NCBI RefSeq assembly: GCF_000981765.1
Contig: NZ_CP010975.1
Span: forward strand, 2,046,001 to 2,110,000
Length of the DNA stretch: 64,000 nucleotides
Direction: 5' to 3'
Source: Kangiella geojedonensis
GTDB taxonomy: Bacteria > Pseudomonadota > Gammaproteobacteria > Enterobacterales > Kangiellaceae
Made by a program: the position numbers and the translations under genes. Shown piece by piece: positions 45,947-55,175 of this stretch. Positions within the stretch are counted from its first letter, which is position 1; every line of letters starts with the position of its first letter. Below the pieces are notes generated by a model. That model ran no database searches. It had not been told where the DNA came from and saw only the letters and a list, made by a program, of their open reading frames with translations.

Positions 45947-47083
45947 TTAAATCCCTAACAAACTGGTGACGATGGCGAACAAACCATCAATAACAATAAT
46001 AAATACCACCCCTGCCACGACAGCTGAGGTCGCTGCATTACCGACAGCAGAAGCACTTCGTCCCGATAACATGCCGTTCATGCAGCCCGTGATGGCAATG
46101 ACGACACCGAATATAAACGCTTTGATAAGCCCCAAGCTAATATCGGTCATATCAATGGCATTGACCGTTTGTGTCCAGTATTCGGTAAAACTCAATCCCA
46201 TGGCACCAATACTGATCATTGCACCGCCTAGAATTCCCAGAACATTAGCGTACATACAGAGCAATGGCATCATGATAATCAGCGCCAAAATTCGTGGTAA
46301 CACAATAAAGTCCATGGGTGAGATGCCCAAAGTCTTATAGGCATCGATTTCTTCATTAACCTGCATGGTGCCGATTCGAGCGGCAAAAGCAGCCCCTGTA
46401 CGGCCCGCCATGATGATACCTGTCATCATACAGCCCATTTCACGCACCATGGCAATTCCCACAAGATCCGCGACATACACTTCTGCGCCAAATTGCTTTA
46501 ATTGTACCGCTCCGACAAAAGCTAAAATGATACCGATGAGAACACTAATAAGCGTCACAATGGGTAGTGCTTCGGGGCCTGTGTCAGACAGGATTTCTCT
46601 TAGATCGCGGGCGCGGAATCGAGCTCGCCCCCTAATCAGGCGATAAAAACTTTTAACGCTTTCTCCGAGAAAGAAGAAGAAACTCAGGGCTTCACGATAA
46701 TCGGTTATAACCTTATCCCCTATGTGCGCAAGTAATGTTGGCTGTGGCTTTTCTTTGCCTGCGCCTTGACGCTCCGGCACCTTTTTAGCTAACTCAACTA
46801 ACTCCAGAGCACCATTTGGCAAGGACTGGAATCGGACGTCTCGCGCCTGTTCCTTGCTCAAATTATCCAGTCGTAACAATAGACTGATTAGCGAGCTGTC
46901 CCAATGAGTAATAGCACCACCATCAACCGAGACAAACGGAGTCTGCCGGAAATGGTCTAGGATAGCCTCAGCATCACGACCATCATGGCGAATCGTCCAG
47001 TCACCACAAAGCTTCAAAACTTTCTGGCCATTGTCATCACTAATCTGATACCGGCTTGTGTTTATTCCCAAGTCTTTGTTCAA
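45947..47083 (-). CDS. mlaE: MlaE-like permease fused to an N-terminal STAS domain
   Basis: 378 residues. The first ~115 residues look like an MlaB-type STAS domain (VLKLCGDWTIRHDGRDAE, VSVDGGAITHWDSSLISLLL), then the MlaE permease: LREILSDTGPEALPIVTLISVLIG, REMGCMMTGIIMAGRTGAAFAARIGTM, EEIDAYKTLGISPMDFIVLPRI, and GCMNGMLSGRSASAVGNAATSAVV. E. coli keeps MlaE (260 residues) and MlaB separate; this fusion is seen in other bacteria. It begins the operon; 177 bases separate it from divergent xseB. Direction of lipid flow is not settled. Confidence 0.9.
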   Translation of the reverse strand: MNKDLGINTSRYQISDDNGQKVLKLCGDWTIRHDGRDAEAILDHFRQTPFVSVDGGAITHWDSSLISLLLRLDNLSKEQARDVRFQSLPNGALELVELAKKVPERQGAGKEKPQPTLLAHIGDKVITDYREALSFFFFLGESVKSFYRLIRGRARFRARDLREILSDTGPEALPIVTLISVLIGIILAFVGAVQLKQFGAEVYVADLVGIAMVREMGCMMTGIIMAGRTGAAFAARIGTMQVNEEIDAYKTLGISPMDFIVLPRILALIIMMPLLCMYANVLGILGGAMISIGAMGLSFTEYWTQTVNAIDMTDISLGLIKAFIFGVVIAITGCMNGMLSGRSASAVGNAATSAVVAGVVFIIVIDGLFAIVTSLLGI

Positions 47084-47260
47084 TTATGAGCCTAAGTTGT
47101 TGATGATAATAATTTTTCTAGCTGCACTTCATCCATAGTAGCCAAGGAAGGGGGAAGCCGCAACTTCACAAGCTTGTATGCATCAACAAGGCGAGTTGCT
47201 TTTCTTTTCAGCCACAATATAGGACAATAGCAAGCCTTAATGAATTCTTCGTGAAGACCT

Positions 47261-47509
47261 ATGTCTGCAAAAAAAGCGCCTGCAAAACCATCTTCTACAA
47301 CTAACTTCGAAACTCAGCTCACGGAGTTAGAGTCAATCGTCGAACAGTTAGAGTCCGGCGAATTGCCACTGGAAGATGCCTTAAAAGTCTTTGAGAAAGG
47401 GGTCAAGCTATCTCGACAATGCCAACAACTACTATCTGAAGCTGAGCAGAAAGTTACTATTTTGATGGATAACCAAGAGCAAGAATTCGACGCTCCTGAC
47501 GAAGCCTAA
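47261..47509 (+). CDS. xseB: Exodeoxyribonuclease VII small subunit
   Basis: 82 residues. FETQLTELESIVEQLESGELPLEDALKVFEKGVKLSRQCQQLL is a perfect fit to XseB, a helical hairpin that binds the large subunit XseA. Removes nucleotides from single-stranded DNA ends. First gene of xseB-ispA-dxs, a common gammaproteobacterial order. Confidence 0.96.
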   Translation: MSAKKAPAKPSSTTNFETQLTELESIVEQLESGELPLEDALKVFEKGVKLSRQCQQLLSEAEQKVTILMDNQEQEFDAPDEA

Positions 47510-47518
47510 ACCACGACC

Positions 47519-48409
47519 ATGACCATTGAACAACACTTGCAGCAATGGCAAGAGCAAGTCGCACAGTTGCTCGAAGCTCGCTTACCGCAAAGCGCCTCGG
47601 TTCCGCATACGTTACACCAAGCCATGCGCTACGGTGCGTTAAATGGTGGCAAGCGTATAAGACCGATTCTGGTGTTTGCAACAGGCGAAGCTTTAGGTGC
47701 AACTCTCCATGACCTTAGCTCTCCAGCATTGGCCGTCGAGCTAATCCATTGCTACTCTCTGGTGCATGACGACTTACCTGCCATGGATGACGATGATTTA
47801 CGTCGCGGCAAACCAACCTGTCACATTCAGTTTAATGAAGCTACCGCCATTCTTGCTGGCGATGCTCTTCACACGCAAGCCTTTCAGGAGCTATCCTCCT
47901 TTGAATTTAGCCCTCAAGCACAGCCCCAACAGCTGGAAATGATTCGCGTGCTAGCAGAAGCTAGTGGCTCTTTGGGTATGGGTGGCGGCCAGGCGATTGA
48001 TCTTGAGTCTACCCAGAAAGTGATCGACTTGCCGATGTTGGAAAACATGCATCGCATGAAAACCGGTGCCTTAATTAAGGCGAGTGTTTTACTGGGTGCT
48101 TTGAGTGCAGGCCCTTTAAAGGAAGAAGAACGTCAAGCACTGGTCGACTATGCCGATGCCATCGGCTTGGCATTTCAAGTCAAAGACGATATTTTAGACA
48201 TTGAGTCGGACACCGAAACACTGGGTAAGCCGCAAGGCTCAGACCTTGAGAAGGAAAAAAACACCTATCCCGCTTTACTCGGTATTGAGGGCTCATGTCA
48301 AAAACTCGACGATTTATTACAATTAGCGCTACAAGCTTTGGCCCAGTTACCCTACAATACGCAGTTATTAGCCGATTTGGCTGAATTTATTGTCCATCGA
48401 AAATCCTAA
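47519..48409 (+). CDS. ispA: Farnesyl diphosphate synthase
   Basis: 296 residues. The two Asp-rich motifs are present: LVHDDLPAMDDDDLRRGKPT (first) and FQVKDDILDIESD (second), with GGKRIRP near the N-terminus. Adds isopentenyl diphosphate to make C15 farnesyl diphosphate for quinones, undecaprenyl carriers and hemes. Nine bases after xseB and eighteen before dxs, so one transcript. Confidence 0.96.
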   Translation: MTIEQHLQQWQEQVAQLLEARLPQSASVPHTLHQAMRYGALNGGKRIRPILVFATGEALGATLHDLSSPALAVELIHCYSLVHDDLPAMDDDDLRRGKPTCHIQFNEATAILAGDALHTQAFQELSSFEFSPQAQPQQLEMIRVLAEASGSLGMGGGQAIDLESTQKVIDLPMLENMHRMKTGALIKASVLLGALSAGPLKEEERQALVDYADAIGLAFQVKDDILDIESDTETLGKPQGSDLEKEKNTYPALLGIEGSCQKLDDLLQLALQALAQLPYNTQLLADLAEFIVHRKS

Positions 48410-48427
48410 TGGCATCTATCTAAACCT

Positions 48428-50269
48428 ATGAGCACTGATCTTTACCCACTATTGACGCACATCAATAACCCACACGACCTAAGAAAACTTGATAAAAGTC
48501 AATTGGTTGACGTGGCTGATGAGCTTCGCCAATACCTCATTAATACGATCAGTCAATGTGGCGGTCACTTTGCCGCAGGCTTAGGAACAGTAGAGCTAAC
48601 GGTGGCACTGCATTATATGTTCGAAACGCCGGAAGACCGAATTGTGTGGGATGTGGGCCATCAAGCTTATCCGCACAAAGTCTTGACTGAGCGCCGTGAG
48701 CAACTTCACACGATCCGCCAAACCGATGGCTTGCATCCTTTCCCAGTACGCTCAGAGTCCAAGTACGACACTTTTGCTGTAGGACATTCCAGTACCTCTA
48801 TCAGCGCTGCGCTAGGCATGGCATTGGCTGCAAAACAGCGCGGTGAAGACCGCCAATGTGTCGCAGTTATTGGCGACGGTGCTCTAACCGGTGGCATGGC
48901 GTTTGAAGCCATGAATCATGCTGCCGATACGGATGCTAACCTATTGGTCATCCTCAACGACAACGAAATGTCGATTTCGGAAAATGTCGGCGGTATGAAT
49001 CGTTATTTAGCCAAACTCCTTGCCGGTCGCTTTTACCAACGGGTTCGCGAAACAGGTAAAAAAGCTTTGCATGGCATCAAGCCATTATCCGAATTTGTGA
49101 GTCGTGCCGAAGAGCATATGAAAGGTATGGTTTTGCCTGGTACTTTATTTGAAGAGCTTGGCTTTAACTACAATGGGCCTATCGACGGTCATGACCTTCC
49201 GACGTTACTCAGCACCCTCAATAACATCAAACAATTAAAGGGCCCACAGTTTTTGCATGTGGTCACGCGAAAAGGCAAAGGCTACGCACCGGCGGAAAAT
49301 GATCCGATCGCATATCATGGCGTTCCTATCTTTGATCCAAAAACCAGCGAATTACCGAAAGGTGTCAAACCAAAAACTTACTCCAATATTTTTGGTGACT
49401 TTATGTGTGATATCGCCGCCAAAGACGAACGTGTTGTCGGTATTACGCCGGCCATGAGAGAAGGCTCTGATCTGATTCGCTTCTCGAAAGAATTTCCAGA
49501 TCGTTATTATGATGTCGGCATCGCCGAACAGCATGCGGTTACCGTATCTGCTGGGCTTGCCTGTGAAGGCCTGAAGCCAGTATGTGCGATTTACTCGACA
49601 TTCCTGCAGCGCGGCTATGACCAGCTGATTCATGACGTTGCGTTGCAAAACCTAGATGTTCTGTTTGCGATTGACCGTGGTGGCCTAGTCGGTGGCGACG
49701 GTGCAACGCACAATGGTGCTTTCGACTTAAGTTATCTCCGCTGTATTCCAAACATGGTCATCATGGCTCCAAGCGACGAAAACGAATGTCGCCAATGCTT
49801 ATATACAGGCTACTTATACGAAGGCCCTGTCGCCGTGCGTTATCCGCGAGGTATGGGCTCGGGTATCGAAGCTGAAAAATCTTTCACTCCGTTTGAAATT
49901 GGTAAAGGTGAAGTGAAGCATCAAGGCGAAACGATCGCTATCCTAGCCTTCGGTTCTATGGTCGCAACCGCTCTCGAAGCCGCCGAAAAAATCAACGCCA
50001 CTGTCGCTGACATGCGTTTCGTCAAACCCCTCGATGAACAACTCATCCGTGAGTTAGCGGAAACTCACGACCAGTTTATTACCATCGAAGAAAACGCCGT
50101 ACAAGGCGGGGCTGGAAGCGCCATTAACGAATTTATCCTTAACAACGACATTCAAGTTAAAGTCAAAAACCTAGGGCTACCGGATCGCTTTGTTGAGCAT
50201 GGCAGCACTGGAGATTTGCTGGAAAGAATTCATTTAACCGCAGACGATCTTGTTAAGGTTGTTTCTTAG
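48428..50269 (+). CDS. dxs: 1-Deoxy-D-xylulose-5-phosphate synthase
   Basis: 613 residues. Thiamine-diphosphate enzyme that joins pyruvate and glyceraldehyde-3-phosphate, the first step of the MEP isoprenoid pathway. Motifs: [28 protein letters not shown], the ThDP site [15 protein letters not shown] with NDNEMSIS, then the transketolase-like middle domain [18 protein letters not shown] and the C-terminal domain [13 protein letters not shown]. Full length. Followed by a long non-coding repeat region. Confidence 0.98.
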   Translation: MSTDLYPLLTHINNPHDLRKLDKSQLVDVADELRQYLINTISQCGGHFAAGLGTVELTVALHYMFETPEDRIVWDVGHQAYPHKVLTERREQLHTIRQTDGLHPFPVRSESKYDTFAVGHSSTSISAALGMALAAKQRGEDRQCVAVIGDGALTGGMAFEAMNHAADTDANLLVILNDNEMSISENVGGMNRYLAKLLAGRFYQRVRETGKKALHGIKPLSEFVSRAEEHMKGMVLPGTLFEELGFNYNGPIDGHDLPTLLSTLNNIKQLKGPQFLHVVTRKGKGYAPAENDPIAYHGVPIFDPKTSELPKGVKPKTYSNIFGDFMCDIAAKDERVVGITPAMREGSDLIRFSKEFPDRYYDVGIAEQHAVTVSAGLACEGLKPVCAIYSTFLQRGYDQLIHDVALQNLDVLFAIDRGGLVGGDGATHNGAFDLSYLRCIPNMVIMAPSDENECRQCLYTGYLYEGPVAVRYPRGMGSGIEAEKSFTPFEIGKGEVKHQGETIAILAFGSMVATALEAAEKINATVADMRFVKPLDEQLIRELAETHDQFITIEENAVQGGAGSAINEFILNNDIQVKVKNLGLPDRFVEHGSTGDLLERIHLTADDLVKVVS

Positions 50270-50280
50270 TTTTTTTGTAG

Positions 50281-50309
50281 GTTGGGTTAGCCGATAGGCG
50301 TAACCCAAC
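50281..50309 (+). terminator. GGTTGGGTTA hairpin, probable dxs terminator
   Basis: GTTGGGTTA (50281-50289) pairs with TAACCCAAC (50301-50309), and the inner CC/GG extends the stem. The T run TTTTTTTG is before the stem, not after it, so efficiency as a terminator is unclear. The arm sequence is of a type that recurs as a dispersed repeat in many bacterial genomes. Confidence 0.5.
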
Positions 50310-50421
50310 ATTACTTGTTGTTTGTGCTTTGTCATTCCAAACTTAGACTGGAATCTTAATTTAACTTCCTATTTCGCCCCAGACGTTAGGTCCTCACTCC
50401 CCTCGCTCCAAAAAGTTACCC

Positions 50422-50486
50422 ACGCGCCGTCAAACTCGACCTCCTGTCTCGCTTTGACTAAATTAGGCATCCTGCCTAATTTACGC
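50422..50486 (-). repeat. Dispersed repeat, module A, copy 2
   Basis: Inverted relative to the copy at 6661-6724 and similar at most positions. The AAATTAGGC (50460-50468) and GCCTAATTT (50474-50482) stem is perfectly kept; the second hairpin is degraded. Confidence 0.72.
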
Positions 50487-50710
50487 TATAACTTTTCCTC
50501 AATCAGCTCAGATTTAAAAGCACGAGCCTATAGGCTTGAACCAAGTATCCCCTTATATTGAGGTGTTCAATTTCCAAAATATTGCTAGTAAAATCAGGAC
50601 GATTTTGCTAAGAGTTTTCAGCACAAGGAAGTGTTGTAAACTCTGGTGCGTTAAGTATGTTGGAAATAGAGAAGGAAGTCATGTTTACATGACCTCAATA
50701 TCAGGGTGCC

Positions 50711-50753
50711 TTTCTTTTGGTTTCTTTTCTTGAACAAGCAAAAAAAAAGAAAC
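50711..50753 (+). repeat. Dispersed repeat, module B, copy 2
   Basis: TTTCTTTTGGTTTCTTTTCTTG followed, after a short loop, by a Ca. 15-base A-rich arm ending AAGAAAC. Similar to 6780-6817 but with an imperfect stem. Confidence 0.6.
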
Positions 50754-50787
50754 TCGCTAAAAAAGCGAAACTAATACGGAAATATGA

Positions 50788-51285
50788 CTAACTAAAATAA
50801 AGAAGAGCTAAGTGCAAAACTCCCAGAGCAAACACCCCAGCTAATAAATCATCCACCATAATCCCAAAGCCACCATGGACTTTTTTGTCGAGCCATTTAA
50901 TCGGCCATGGTTTTAGAATGTCGAAGAAGCGAAAGAGAATAAAGCCAGCAAGCGCCCAATGCCATGCTGTTGGTATAGCGAACATGGTGACGAGGTAGCC
51001 ACAGATTTCGTCCCAGACAATACCGGGGTGATCGTGTACGCCGAGTTTTTTGGCAGTGTAGTGGCACAGGCCGATGCCGATAATCGATAGCGCCAATGTC
51101 ACGATTAAATAGTAGGGCAAGGTTAAGAAAGATAATCCGTACCAGAGGGGTATTGCGGCGAGAGTTCCCCAAGTACCCGGCGCTTTAGGCATCAGCCCGG
51201 AGCCAAAACCGAATGACAAAAAGTGTGCAGGGTTGGTAAAAACCATTCTGCTGACAAGGGCTTTATCGGCCAGAGGTATCGTCAT
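50788..51285 (-). CDS. pgpA: Phosphatidylglycerophosphatase A
   Basis: 165 residues. PgpA pattern: FLSFGFGSGLMPKAPGTWGTL, VHDHPGIVWDEICGYLVTM, and WPIKWLDKKVHGGFGIMVDDLLAGV (metal-binding acidic residues). Four hydrophobic segments. Removes phosphate from phosphatidylglycerol phosphate at the inner membrane. It ends the glyA-...-thiL-pgpA run; thiL-pgpA adjacency is conserved widely. Confidence 0.95.
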   Translation of the reverse strand: MTIPLADKALVSRMVFTNPAHFLSFGFGSGLMPKAPGTWGTLAAIPLWYGLSFLTLPYYLIVTLALSIIGIGLCHYTAKKLGVHDHPGIVWDEICGYLVTMFAIPTAWHWALAGFILFRFFDILKPWPIKWLDKKVHGGFGIMVDDLLAGVFALGVLHLALLYFS

Positions 51286-51311
51286 AGCGTTATTATGATA
51301 TCCGTTATTTA

Positions 51312-52343
51312 TTAGTTGAAATGCTGCCAGCTTGAGCGACTACTTTGGAACGGCTGACCATAGAGTGTTAACTCTAAGCCACTTCCTATGATTTTGCCAA
51401 TACGAGTGACGTTAACGCCACACTGCTCAGCTAAGTTAAGCACTTTGTTTCTAACATTAGATAGAGCTGTAAAGCATAGCTCGTAATCATCACCGCCATT
51501 GACTGCATATTGCCTTGCTTGATCAATACCGACGCTATTCACTAGCGCGTCAGATAGCGGCAGAGACTCCACGAAAATCTTGGCGCCACACTGACTTTGA
51601 GACAGTACATGCCCTAAGTCAGCGGCTAAGCCGTCAGAAATATCCAAACCACAGCACGATAGTTTAGTGAGCTTACGAGCGAACTTTAAGGGCGGAATTG
51701 GTTGCGTCAAAGCACTCCACAAAACTTGTTCTGCATCAGTAAGATTGTTACGGCTACCTAAAGCTTTTTTCTCTAACTCGAGCGCTGCAGCCGCCTCTCC
51801 TAAATAACCCGTAACCCAGATATCATCTCCGCTGACGGCTTGATTGCGCTCTAGCAAGCGTCCTTTTTTAACCACTCCATAAGCAGTGATATTAATATTC
51901 AGCGGTCCTTGCGTGGTATCACCACCCACTAGCGGTATTTTGAACAGTTTACTTACTTTCTGTAGACCTTTGCTAAAACTCGCTAGCCAATGCTCGTTTA
52001 TTTCAGGCAAGCTAATGGACAAGGTAAAGGCCAAAGGTTTAGCCCCCATGGCTGCCAGGTCGCTGACATTAGCAGCTAAAGCTTTATGGGCGATCAGCTC
52101 AGGAGGTAGTTTGGAAAAAAAATGAACGCCATCGACCAATGTGTCAGTCGAGGTGACCAGTTGATAGTTATTGGGAATGTCGAAAACAGCACAGTCATCA
52201 CCAACTCCTTTGACGACGCGTGGCTTGGCTGTGTTTTTGGAAGACTTGGAACTGGCCTGCTCAGCATCAATATTCCCTTTCAAGTTTTGATCAAAATCAT
52301 ACTCGAAAGTGAAGTATTGTTTTATGAGATCAAATTCGGCCAT
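51312..52343 (-). CDS. thiL: Thiamine-monophosphate kinase
   Basis: 343 residues. VKGVGDDCAVFDIP and TLVDGVHFFSKLPPELIAHKALAANVSDLAAMGAKPLAF are the ThiL signature region; LVGGDTTQGPLNIN and DISDGLAADLGHVL follow. Makes thiamine diphosphate. The N-terminus has a short extra insert, rich in Ser and Lys (residues about 18-45). Located between nusB and pgpA, as in E. coli. Confidence 0.95.
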   Translation of the reverse strand: MAEFDLIKQYFTFEYDFDQNLKGNIDAEQASSKSSKNTAKPRVVKGVGDDCAVFDIPNNYQLVTSTDTLVDGVHFFSKLPPELIAHKALAANVSDLAAMGAKPLAFTLSISLPEINEHWLASFSKGLQKVSKLFKIPLVGGDTTQGPLNINITAYGVVKKGRLLERNQAVSGDDIWVTGYLGEAAAALELEKKALGSRNNLTDAEQVLWSALTQPIPPLKFARKLTKLSCCGLDISDGLAADLGHVLSQSQCGAKIFVESLPLSDALVNSVGIDQARQYAVNGGDDYELCFTALSNVRNKVLNLAEQCGVNVTRIGKIIGSGLELTLYGQPFQSSRSSWQHFN

Positions 52344-52381
52344 ACACCATTAACTCAAATCCTTTACTTACGTACTGCAGT

Positions 52382-52810
52382 TTATTCGTGAGGACGTAGC
52401 TCTTTGCTAATTTTATCCAAGACACCATTAATAAATTTATGCCCGTCAGTGGCGCCAAACGTTTTAGCTAACTCAATACCTTCGTTAATCACTACGCGGC
52501 GCGGAATGTCTATACGGTTTTTAAGTTCAAACGCAGATAAACGAATAATCGCACGCTCAACAGGATCAATATGTTCCATCTCACGGTCAATCGCCGGAGA
52601 AACAGCTTCATCAATATCGTGCAAACTGGTTAAAACACCATTAAACAATTCCTGAAAATACACAATGTCTACTTTCTTGCTGTTCATGGTTGCGAGATAC
52701 TGCGCTTCGATTTCATTCAAAGCATTACCCGTCATTTGCCACTGATAAATTGCCTGCATAGCATATTCTCGTGCTTTACGGCGTGCTGCTGGTTTAAAAT
52801 TTTGTTCCAT
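52382..52810 (-). CDS. nusB: Transcription antitermination factor NusB
   Basis: 142 residues. All-helical NusB pattern: ARRKAREYAMQAIYQWQMTGN, DPVERAIIRLSAFELKNR, RVVINEGIELAKTFGATDGHKFINGVLDKI. Binds boxA with NusE for rRNA antitermination. Placed after ribH in the classic order. Confidence 0.96.
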   Translation of the reverse strand: MEQNFKPAARRKAREYAMQAIYQWQMTGNALNEIEAQYLATMNSKKVDIVYFQELFNGVLTSLHDIDEAVSPAIDREMEHIDPVERAIIRLSAFELKNRIDIPRRVVINEGIELAKTFGATDGHKFINGVLDKISKELRPHE

Positions 52811-52842
52811 AATAAACGCTCTTACTCTCAGTTAGCTTAGGT

Positions 52843-53316
52843 TTAACCTAGTTTACGAGTTAAATTAATCATCTCTATTGCGGTTGCTGCAGCTTCACCA
52901 CCCTTATTCATTTTCTTTGGGTTAGCGCGCTCTTCAGCCTGTTCATCAGTATTAACCGTTAAAATGCCGAATATAACCGGCAAGTTATGCTTTATCGAAA
53001 CATCCATCAAACCACGACTGGACTCCGCACAAACATAGTCAAAGTGTGGTGTGTCACCACGAATAACCACGCCAATTGCAATCACGGCATCATATTCACC
53101 ACTTAGAGCAACTTGTTGTGTCGCGTACGGTAACTCATAAGCACCGGCAACATCAAAGCGCGAGACCTTATCAGCAGGCACTTCAAGCTCCGCAAACTTC
53201 TGCTCAACCCCGTCAATCATCATATCGATAATCGGTTGATTGAAGCGGGCATGCACAATAGCAATTTTGCCACCCTGATACTGGGTCTTGGAAAAGTCTA
53301 ATTTAAAGTCGCTCAT
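52843..53316 (-). CDS. ribH: 6,7-Dimethyl-8-ribityllumazine synthase
   Basis: 157 residues. KIAIVHARFNQPIIDMMIDG, VAGAYELPYATQQVA, and AIGVVIRGDTPHFDYVCAESSRG are the lumazine synthase motifs. It forms a large shell that makes the riboflavin precursor. A 125-base gap, with a 12-bp inverted repeat, separates it from ribBA. Confidence 0.96.
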   Translation of the reverse strand: MSDFKLDFSKTQYQGGKIAIVHARFNQPIIDMMIDGVEQKFAELEVPADKVSRFDVAGAYELPYATQQVALSGEYDAVIAIGVVIRGDTPHFDYVCAESSRGLMDVSIKHNLPVIFGILTVNTDEQAEERANPKKMNKGGEAAATAIEMINLTRKLG

Positions 53317-53372
53317 GTGACATTAGGCTCTTAACGTAGGTATGAACTAATGTGTGATCAAATAAGGCTTGA

Positions 53373-53408
53373 CCACGGTTATAAGCGCGTATTGTATTAT
53401 AACCGTGG
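53373..53408. promoter_or_regulatory. 12-bp perfect inverted repeat between ribBA and ribH
   Basis: CCACGGTTATAA (53373-53384) and TTATAACCGTGG (53397-53408) are separated by 12 bases. No T tract follows on the minus strand, so it is not an intrinsic terminator. It could be an operator or an mRNA stem in the rib transcript. Role unknown. Confidence 0.6.
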
Positions 53409-53441
53409 CATAATCACTAATGATTCGAGCTATTTTTCAGC

Positions 53442-54560
53442 CTATTTTTGTGGCGTAATGTGCTCGACAATCTCTAAGCCGTAGCCACCAAGAGCGGTAT
53501 ACTGGGTTCCTGAGCTCAATAAGCGCATTTTTCTTACGCCTAAATTGACTAAGATCTGAGAGCCAATACCGACCGTGCGCTTCTTCTTACGCTGCTGCTC
53601 TTGAGTCAGTGTCTCGCCATGGTCTTCACGCTCAAACTGTCGAACACGATCCAAAAGTTCATCGCTCGACTCTTTTTTCGCAATAAGAACCAGAACGCCT
53701 TCACCCTCTTCAGAAATCTTTTCAATCGAGTCACTCACCGTCCAGCTTTGGCTCTTGCCTCGCTGAGACTCCAATAAATCAGAAAGGCTGTCGGTTAAGT
53801 GAACACGTACTAACGTCGATTTATCGTTGGTAGGGTTACCTTTAACTAAAGCAAAGTGTATCTGCTCATCGATGGTGTCCTTGAACGTATGAAGCCTAAA
53901 ATCACCATGCTCCGTTGGCCAGTGACACTCGCTGATTTTTTCAACCGTTTGCTCTTTTTCAGTGCGGTATTCGATTAAGTCAGCAATAGTGCCCATCTTT
54001 AACCCATGCTCTTGGGCAAACACTTCTAAATCAGGTCGACGAGCCATGGTGCCGTCTTCATTCAAAATCTCAACAATCACAGCCGCAGGGTCAAATCCTG
54101 CTAAACGCGCCAAGTCACAGCTCGCTTCAGTATGACCAGCACGGTTTAAGACTCCACCCTCTTGCGCCATAATTGGAAAAATGTGGCCTGGCTGCACAAT
54201 ATCTTCGGGCTTAGCATTAGGAGCCACGGCAGCTTGTACCGTTCTCGCACGATCTGCCGCAGAAATGCCAGTCGTTACGCCAGTTGCAGCCTCAATGGAC
54301 ACCGTAAAGTTGGTGCTAAACTTTGCACCATTACTGGCTGACATCAACGGCAGATTGATTTGCTCACAGCGCTCACGCGTCATGGGTAAACAAATCAGGC
54401 CACGACCATAGCGCGCCATAAAGTTAATATCTTCAGGACGCACTTGGCTTGCTGCCATAACCAAATCGCCTTCATTTTCACGATCTTCATCGTCCATCAA
54501 AATGACCATTTTGCCCTGACGGATATCTTCGATGATTTCTTCAATACTATTTAGCTTCAT
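53442..54560 (-). CDS. ribB: RibBA-like: 3,4-dihydroxy-2-butanone-4-phosphate synthase with degenerate GTP cyclohydrolase II domain
   Basis: 372 residues. The N-terminal RibB half is complete: [28 protein letters not shown]-type segment near 80, [22 protein letters not shown], and CDLARLAGF. The second half (from about residue 205) aligns with GTP cyclohydrolase II by length and position but lacks the zinc-binding Cys triad CX2GX8CXC and the RQEGRGIG motif, reading [15 protein letters not shown] there instead. So it should only make the four-carbon unit; a true RibA is needed elsewhere. Nine bases after ribE. Confidence 0.92.
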   Translation of the reverse strand: MKLNSIEEIIEDIRQGKMVILMDDEDRENEGDLVMAASQVRPEDINFMARYGRGLICLPMTRERCEQINLPLMSASNGAKFSTNFTVSIEAATGVTTGISAADRARTVQAAVAPNAKPEDIVQPGHIFPIMAQEGGVLNRAGHTEASCDLARLAGFDPAAVIVEILNEDGTMARRPDLEVFAQEHGLKMGTIADLIEYRTEKEQTVEKISECHWPTEHGDFRLHTFKDTIDEQIHFALVKGNPTNDKSTLVRVHLTDSLSDLLESQRGKSQSWTVSDSIEKISEEGEGVLVLIAKKESSDELLDRVRQFEREDHGETLTQEQQRKKKRTVGIGSQILVNLGVRKMRLLSSGTQYTALGGYGLEIVEHITPQK

Positions 54561-54569
54561 AACGGTGGC

Positions 54570-55172
54570 CTACTCGGCTTTATCTGCGTTCATTAAGCGC
54601 TCAAGGTAGCGCGCGATGAGATCAATCTCTAAATTAACCTGCGTCCCTACTTGATAACTATCGGCGATAGTTTCCTGTAATGTGTGAGGTACTAAATTAA
54701 GGCTAAACTGGTCTTTTTCAAGGTCATTCACCGTTAAACTGGTACCATCAACCGTAATTGAGCCTTTTGTGGCGATATATTTAAGCACCTCTTTAGGCGC
54801 TCTAATTTTATACTGGATCGACCGTGCAGCTTCTTCAATCGACACCACTTCACCAATGGCATCAACATGACCACTGACCATATGCCCACCAAATCGTGTC
54901 GTCGGTAACATCGCCTTCTCAAAATTAACAGGGTCTTTTGCTTGGTAATTTTTCATGCAGGTGACCTCAATCGTCTCAACAGAAACGTCAGCCGCAAACC
55001 CCTGAGGTAACAGCTCTATGACCGTCAAACAAACGCCATTGCAGGCAATACTGTCGCCCAACGCCACATCACCAAGCGCTAACTTGCCGGTATTAAAAAC
55101 ATAGCGAGCGTCGCCACCCTTTGCTTCGATCGACTCAATAAATCCAGTCGCTTCAATAATTCCAGTAAACAC
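54570..55172 (-). CDS. ribE: Riboflavin synthase alpha chain
   Basis: 200 residues. Two lumazine-binding repeats: MFTGIIEATGFIES and GHMVSGHVDAIGEVVS, each followed by related blocks (ACNGVCLTVIEL, TVDGTSLTVNDL). Joins two lumazine molecules to make riboflavin. Three bases after ribD. Confidence 0.96.
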   Translation of the reverse strand: MFTGIIEATGFIESIEAKGGDARYVFNTGKLALGDVALGDSIACNGVCLTVIELLPQGFAADVSVETIEVTCMKNYQAKDPVNFEKAMLPTTRFGGHMVSGHVDAIGEVVSIEEAARSIQYKIRAPKEVLKYIATKGSITVDGTSLTVNDLEKDQFSLNLVPHTLQETIADSYQVGTQVNLEIDLIARYLERLMNADKAE

Positions 55173-55175
55173 AGT

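Larger units (their letters stand above)
50270..50787. repeat. Repeat-rich non-coding region after dxs
   Basis: 518 bases without a credible gene. Contents in order: a hairpin GTTGGGTTA/TAACCCAAC (50281-50309); an imperfect hairpin ATTCC..GGAAT (about 50334-50356); module A copy 2 (50422-50486); a stretch without recognised features; and module B copy 2 (50711-50753). Short frames here have no ribosome site or family pattern. Confidence 0.7.

Noticed and set aside
50322-50733. Short plus-strand open frames after dxs
   Set aside because: They cross the repeat modules, have no ribosome site and no family pattern; they are taken as non-coding.
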